Below, piece after piece: positions 61,866 through 64,000 of a stretch of 64,000 bases of DNA; the first letter of the stretch is position 1, and each line of letters opens with the position of its first letter. The notes under the pieces were generated by a model, which searched no databases, had not been told where the DNA came from, and saw only the letters and a list, made by a program, of their open reading frames with translations. The DNA comes from Ollibium composti. Lineage in GTDB: Bacteria > Pseudomonadota > Alphaproteobacteria > Rhizobiales > Rhizobiaceae. The position numbers were made by a program, and so were the translations under genes. The DNA is taken from NCBI RefSeq assembly GCF_004801285.1, contig NZ_SSNY01000004.1, forward strand, positions 1 through 64,000, in the 5' to 3' direction.

Positions 61866-63275
61866 GTGAGCACCGACGACATTTCCGCATTCGCAACGGC
61901 AGCCGAACTCGGGCGCGCCCTGGCCTCCGGCGCCACCACCGCCGAAGCCGTCACGCGACGCGCGCTCGACCGCATCGCCGCCCATGACGGCGCCCTTCAT
62001 TCCTTCGTCGTCACCCTCCCGGAAGCCGCGATCGAGGCGGCAAAGGAATCCGACGAGCGGCGCCGGCAGGGCAAGGCGAAAGGCCCGCTCGACGGCGCGC
62101 CCTTCGCCGCCAAGGATCTTTTCCACGTCGCCGGCCAGCCGACATGCGCCGGCTCCCTCGCTCTCGACGTAAAAGCGCAGACCGCAACCGCCAACGCGGT
62201 GACGCGACTGGCCGACGCCGGCATGGTACTGGTCGGCAAGGTGCACACCGTCGAGTTCGCCTTCGGCAGCTGGGGCACCAACCCGGTCGCCGGCACGCCG
62301 CTCAACCCGCGCGATCCGGCCGTGCCGCGGGCGCCGGGGGGCTCCTCCAGCGGCTCGGGCGTCGCGGTCGCAGCGGGGCTGGTGCCGGCGGCGCTCGGCA
62401 CCGACACCGGCGGCTCGGTCCGCAACCCGGCCGGCATGTGCGGCGTCGTCGGTCTTAAAACCACGGTCGGCCGCGTCGGGCGCGGCGGCCTGCTAGCGCT
62501 CGCCACCTCCTTCGACAGCGTCGGCCCGCTTGCCCGCTCGGTAGAGGACGCGGCCCTGCTGTTCGAGGCACTATCCGGCCGCGACCCGGACGACCCGGCG
62601 ACCTACGGCGTTCCGCCGGTCCGGCTCGACACGCTCGAACAGGGTGTCGCCGGCTTGCGCCTGCGTGTTCCCGCGGCGAGCAACCTCGCCAGCGTCCAGC
62701 CCGCCGTCATGGAGCGCTTTCGGGCAGCCCTTGCCGATCTGGAAGCACTCGGCGCCGTCATCGAGGAGCGGCCGATGCCGCAAGCGCCGGAGGCCTATAT
62801 GGCGCTCACCGGCGATCTCATGGCGGCGGAAGCCTGGCACAATCTCGGGCGCTATGTCGATGTCGAGAACAGTGTCGTCGATCCGGCCATCCGCGCGCGC
62901 GTGCTGAAGGGTCGCGCCATCGATGCCGCGCGTTATCAGCAACTTCTGGAGGATCGCCGCGCCGCGCAGGTCGCCTTCGCCCACTATCTCGACGGCGCCG
63001 GCGCGATGCTGACGCCGACCTCGCCGATCCTGCCGCCGCCGGTTGCCGAGATCGACGAGGCGACGACGCCGCTCGGCACCTTCACCCGCTTCGTCAACCT
63101 GATGGACGCGGCGGCCCTCAGCGTCCCGGTCGGCCTGATGGGAGATGGCCTGCCGACGGCCTTGCAGATCGTCGTGCCGCGCTTCGAGGAGGCGACGGCG
63201 CTGCGCATCGGCCGGGCACTCGAACGCAAACGCGGCGGCCTGTTCCAGCCGCCTTCCGGCTACGACGCGCCCTGA
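61866..63275 (+). CDS. Amidase-signature enzyme
   Basis: The 469-residue protein carries the Ser-cisSer-Lys triad of amidase-signature enzymes: Lys in PFAAKDLFHVAG, the Gly/Ser-rich loop APGGSSSGSGVAVAAG, and the nucleophile Ser in LGTDTGGSVRNPAG. It hydrolyses amides or related bonds and could be aspartyl/glutamyl-tRNA amidotransferase-like in fold only. The gap of 108 bp from the GMC gene might hold a separate promoter. The GTG start at 61866 follows GAGAGGGAACAG. Its 3' end overlaps the end of the converging antiporter gene by 16 bp. Confidence 0.85.
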   Translation: MSTDDISAFATAAELGRALASGATTAEAVTRRALDRIAAHDGALHSFVVTLPEAAIEAAKESDERRRQGKAKGPLDGAPFAAKDLFHVAGQPTCAGSLALDVKAQTATANAVTRLADAGMVLVGKVHTVEFAFGSWGTNPVAGTPLNPRDPAVPRAPGGSSSGSGVAVAAGLVPAALGTDTGGSVRNPAGMCGVVGLKTTVGRVGRGGLLALATSFDSVGPLARSVEDAALLFEALSGRDPDDPATYGVPPVRLDTLEQGVAGLRLRVPAASNLASVQPAVMERFRAALADLEALGAVIEERPMPQAPEAYMALTGDLMAAEAWHNLGRYVDVENSVVDPAIRARVLKGRAIDAARYQQLLEDRRAAQVAFAHYLDGAGAMLTPTSPILPPPVAEIDEATTPLGTFTRFVNLMDAAALSVPVGLMGDGLPTALQIVVPRFEEATALRIGRALERKRGGLFQPPSGYDAP

Positions 63276-63646
63276 GCCGTGTCGTCGTCCGCGTCGCTCG
63301 CCCCGAACTGCGGCACTTCCGGATTGCGCTCGCTGCGGTCGCGGTAGAGCGCGGAGCGCCCGAGCATCATCAACGTCACCGGCGTCGTCACCGTGACGAA
63401 GACGCCGATCAGGATCTCGTGCAGCACGAGCCGTCCCGACGCTGCGGTGAAGATGATCATCGAGGCCAGCACCATGCCGGCGGCGCCCCAGCTGGTGCCG
63501 AGTGTCGGCGCGTGGATGCGCTGGTAGAAGGTCGGCAGCCGGACCAGCCCGATGGTGCCGAGCAAAGCGAGCCCCGCCCCAAGAACCAGGAAGAACGCGG
63601 CGAGGATCGCCGCCCACAGCGGCACGTCGGCGAGATGGACGCTCAT
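63260..63646 (-). CDS. phaG: Cation/proton antiporter subunit G (MnhG/PhaG-like)
   Basis: The 128-residue protein has three predicted helices, the second with LALLGTIGLVRLPTFYQRIHAPTLGTSWG, the MnhG/PhaG hallmark. It is the small terminal subunit of multisubunit Na+ or K+/H+ antiporters (Mrp type). Its start overlaps the stop of phaF by an ATGA. The C-terminal ~25 residues are acidic and extend beyond the family core. Confidence 0.9.
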   Translation of the reverse strand: MSVHLADVPLWAAILAAFFLVLGAGLALLGTIGLVRLPTFYQRIHAPTLGTSWGAAGMVLASMIIFTAASGRLVLHEILIGVFVTVTTPVTLMMLGRSALYRDRSERNPEVPQFGASDADDDTAQGAS

Positions 63647-63924
63647 TCGATCACCTCGCCGCGCATCAGGAACTTCGCCAGCGACACGGTGGCGACGAAG
63701 CCCAGCATGCCTATGATCAGCGCCGCCTCGAAATAGATGGTGCGCCCGGTGCGGATGCCGAAGGCGAGCAGTTGCAGCATGGCGCAGACATAGAGCGCGT
63801 CCAAGGAAAGGATGCGGTCCTGCGCGCGCGGGCCGGCGATCATGCGCCAGGTGCACAGGCACATGGCCATCGCCAGCGCGATCTGGGCGAACCATACGGC
63901 GGCGAGGATGACGGTCTCGCTCAT
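63643..63924 (-). CDS. phaF: Cation/proton antiporter subunit F (MnhF/PhaF-like)
   Basis: The 93-residue membrane protein has three helices with the MnhF pattern RMIAGPRAQDRILSLDALY. I take the ATG at 63924, which overlaps the stop of the upstream gene in ATGA. It belongs to the antiporter operon that continues left of this gene as phaG and right as phaE. Confidence 0.9.
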   Translation of the reverse strand: MSETVILAAVWFAQIALAMAMCLCTWRMIAGPRAQDRILSLDALYVCAMLQLLAFGIRTGRTIYFEAALIIGMLGFVATVSLAKFLMRGEVIE

Positions 63925-64000
63925 TCGAATATCTCCATCAGCAGCCGCTCGTAGCGCTCGGCGATCAGCTGGCGCCAATGCGCCTCGTCCACGAGATCGA
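63921..64000 (-). CDS. phaE: Cation/proton antiporter subunit E, C-terminal fragment
   Basis: Only the last ~25 codons and stop lie within the window (tail HWRQLIAERYERLLMEIFE). The position directly before phaF and the basic helical tail fit MnhE/PhaE. The rest of the operon lies to the right of the window. Confidence 0.65.
   Translation of the reverse strand, partial: DLVDEAHWRQLIAERYERLLMEIFE

Overview
The window looks like a chromosomal segment of a high-GC alphaproteobacterium of the order Hyphomicrobiales, most like Mesorhizobium, Aminobacter or another rhizobial relative. Pointers are the strong GC3 bias, the DUF982 gene, rhizobial-type palindromic repeats, a Pha/Mnh-type antiporter end, and many ABC-type solute uptake operons beside LysR regulators. 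The species cannot be fixed from this sequence alone.

Layout. 1-1550 is the right edge of an integrated element: the terminus of an IS21-like insertion sequence, a lower-GC YaaC-like gene, and the 3' half of a tRNA with CAT anticodon that marks the attachment site. 1980-4192 is a LysR/aminotransferase divergent pair. 4239-11278 holds two unknown proteins, a small cytochrome c, a frameshifted autotransporter and small unknown or DUF982 genes. 11566-17794 is an agmatinase-family gene with a polyamine-type ABC transporter (PotABCD-like) and a divergent LysR gene. 17798-21214 is the bacterial NHEJ pair Ku-LigD.

21357-34638 is a complete ectoine/5-hydroxyectoine catabolism locus arranged as a divergon. 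The asnC-doeC-doeD arm runs left and enuR-ehuABCD-eutABCDE runs right. Ectoine is imported by EhuABCD. EutABC are thought to convert hydroxyectoine to ectoine. EutD (DoeA) opens the ring and EutE (DoeB) deacetylates the product to diaminobutyrate. DoeD and DoeC then take it to aspartate. The sequence TGATTT-N7/8-CAATTG-N3-TGATTT occurs once before enuR and once before ehuA, and is a good candidate for the EnuR operator.

34689-46436 is a 2-aminoethylphosphonate locus. It holds an ABC transporter, then (reading leftward from 45440) PhnW, PhnA, PhnY, a PbfA-type ammonia-lyase and a D-2-hydroxyacid dehydrogenase of unknown role, with a divergent LysR regulator. A related 19-bp motif occurs in both phn promoter regions. 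46458-54239 is a peptide-type ABC operon with a fused double ATPase, ending in an alpha-oxoamine-synthase-family enzyme and a proline-racemase-family enzyme with a Ser/Cys active site. 54388-63275 is a LysR gene divergent from a branched-chain-type ABC operon that continues into a GMC oxidoreductase and an amidase. 63260-64000 is the end of a Pha/Mnh cation/proton antiporter operon (partial E, F, G).

The general theme is scavenging of N- and P-containing solutes (polyamines, ectoines, aminophosphonates, peptides, amides). Functional calls come from motif recognition and gene order; no database search was run.
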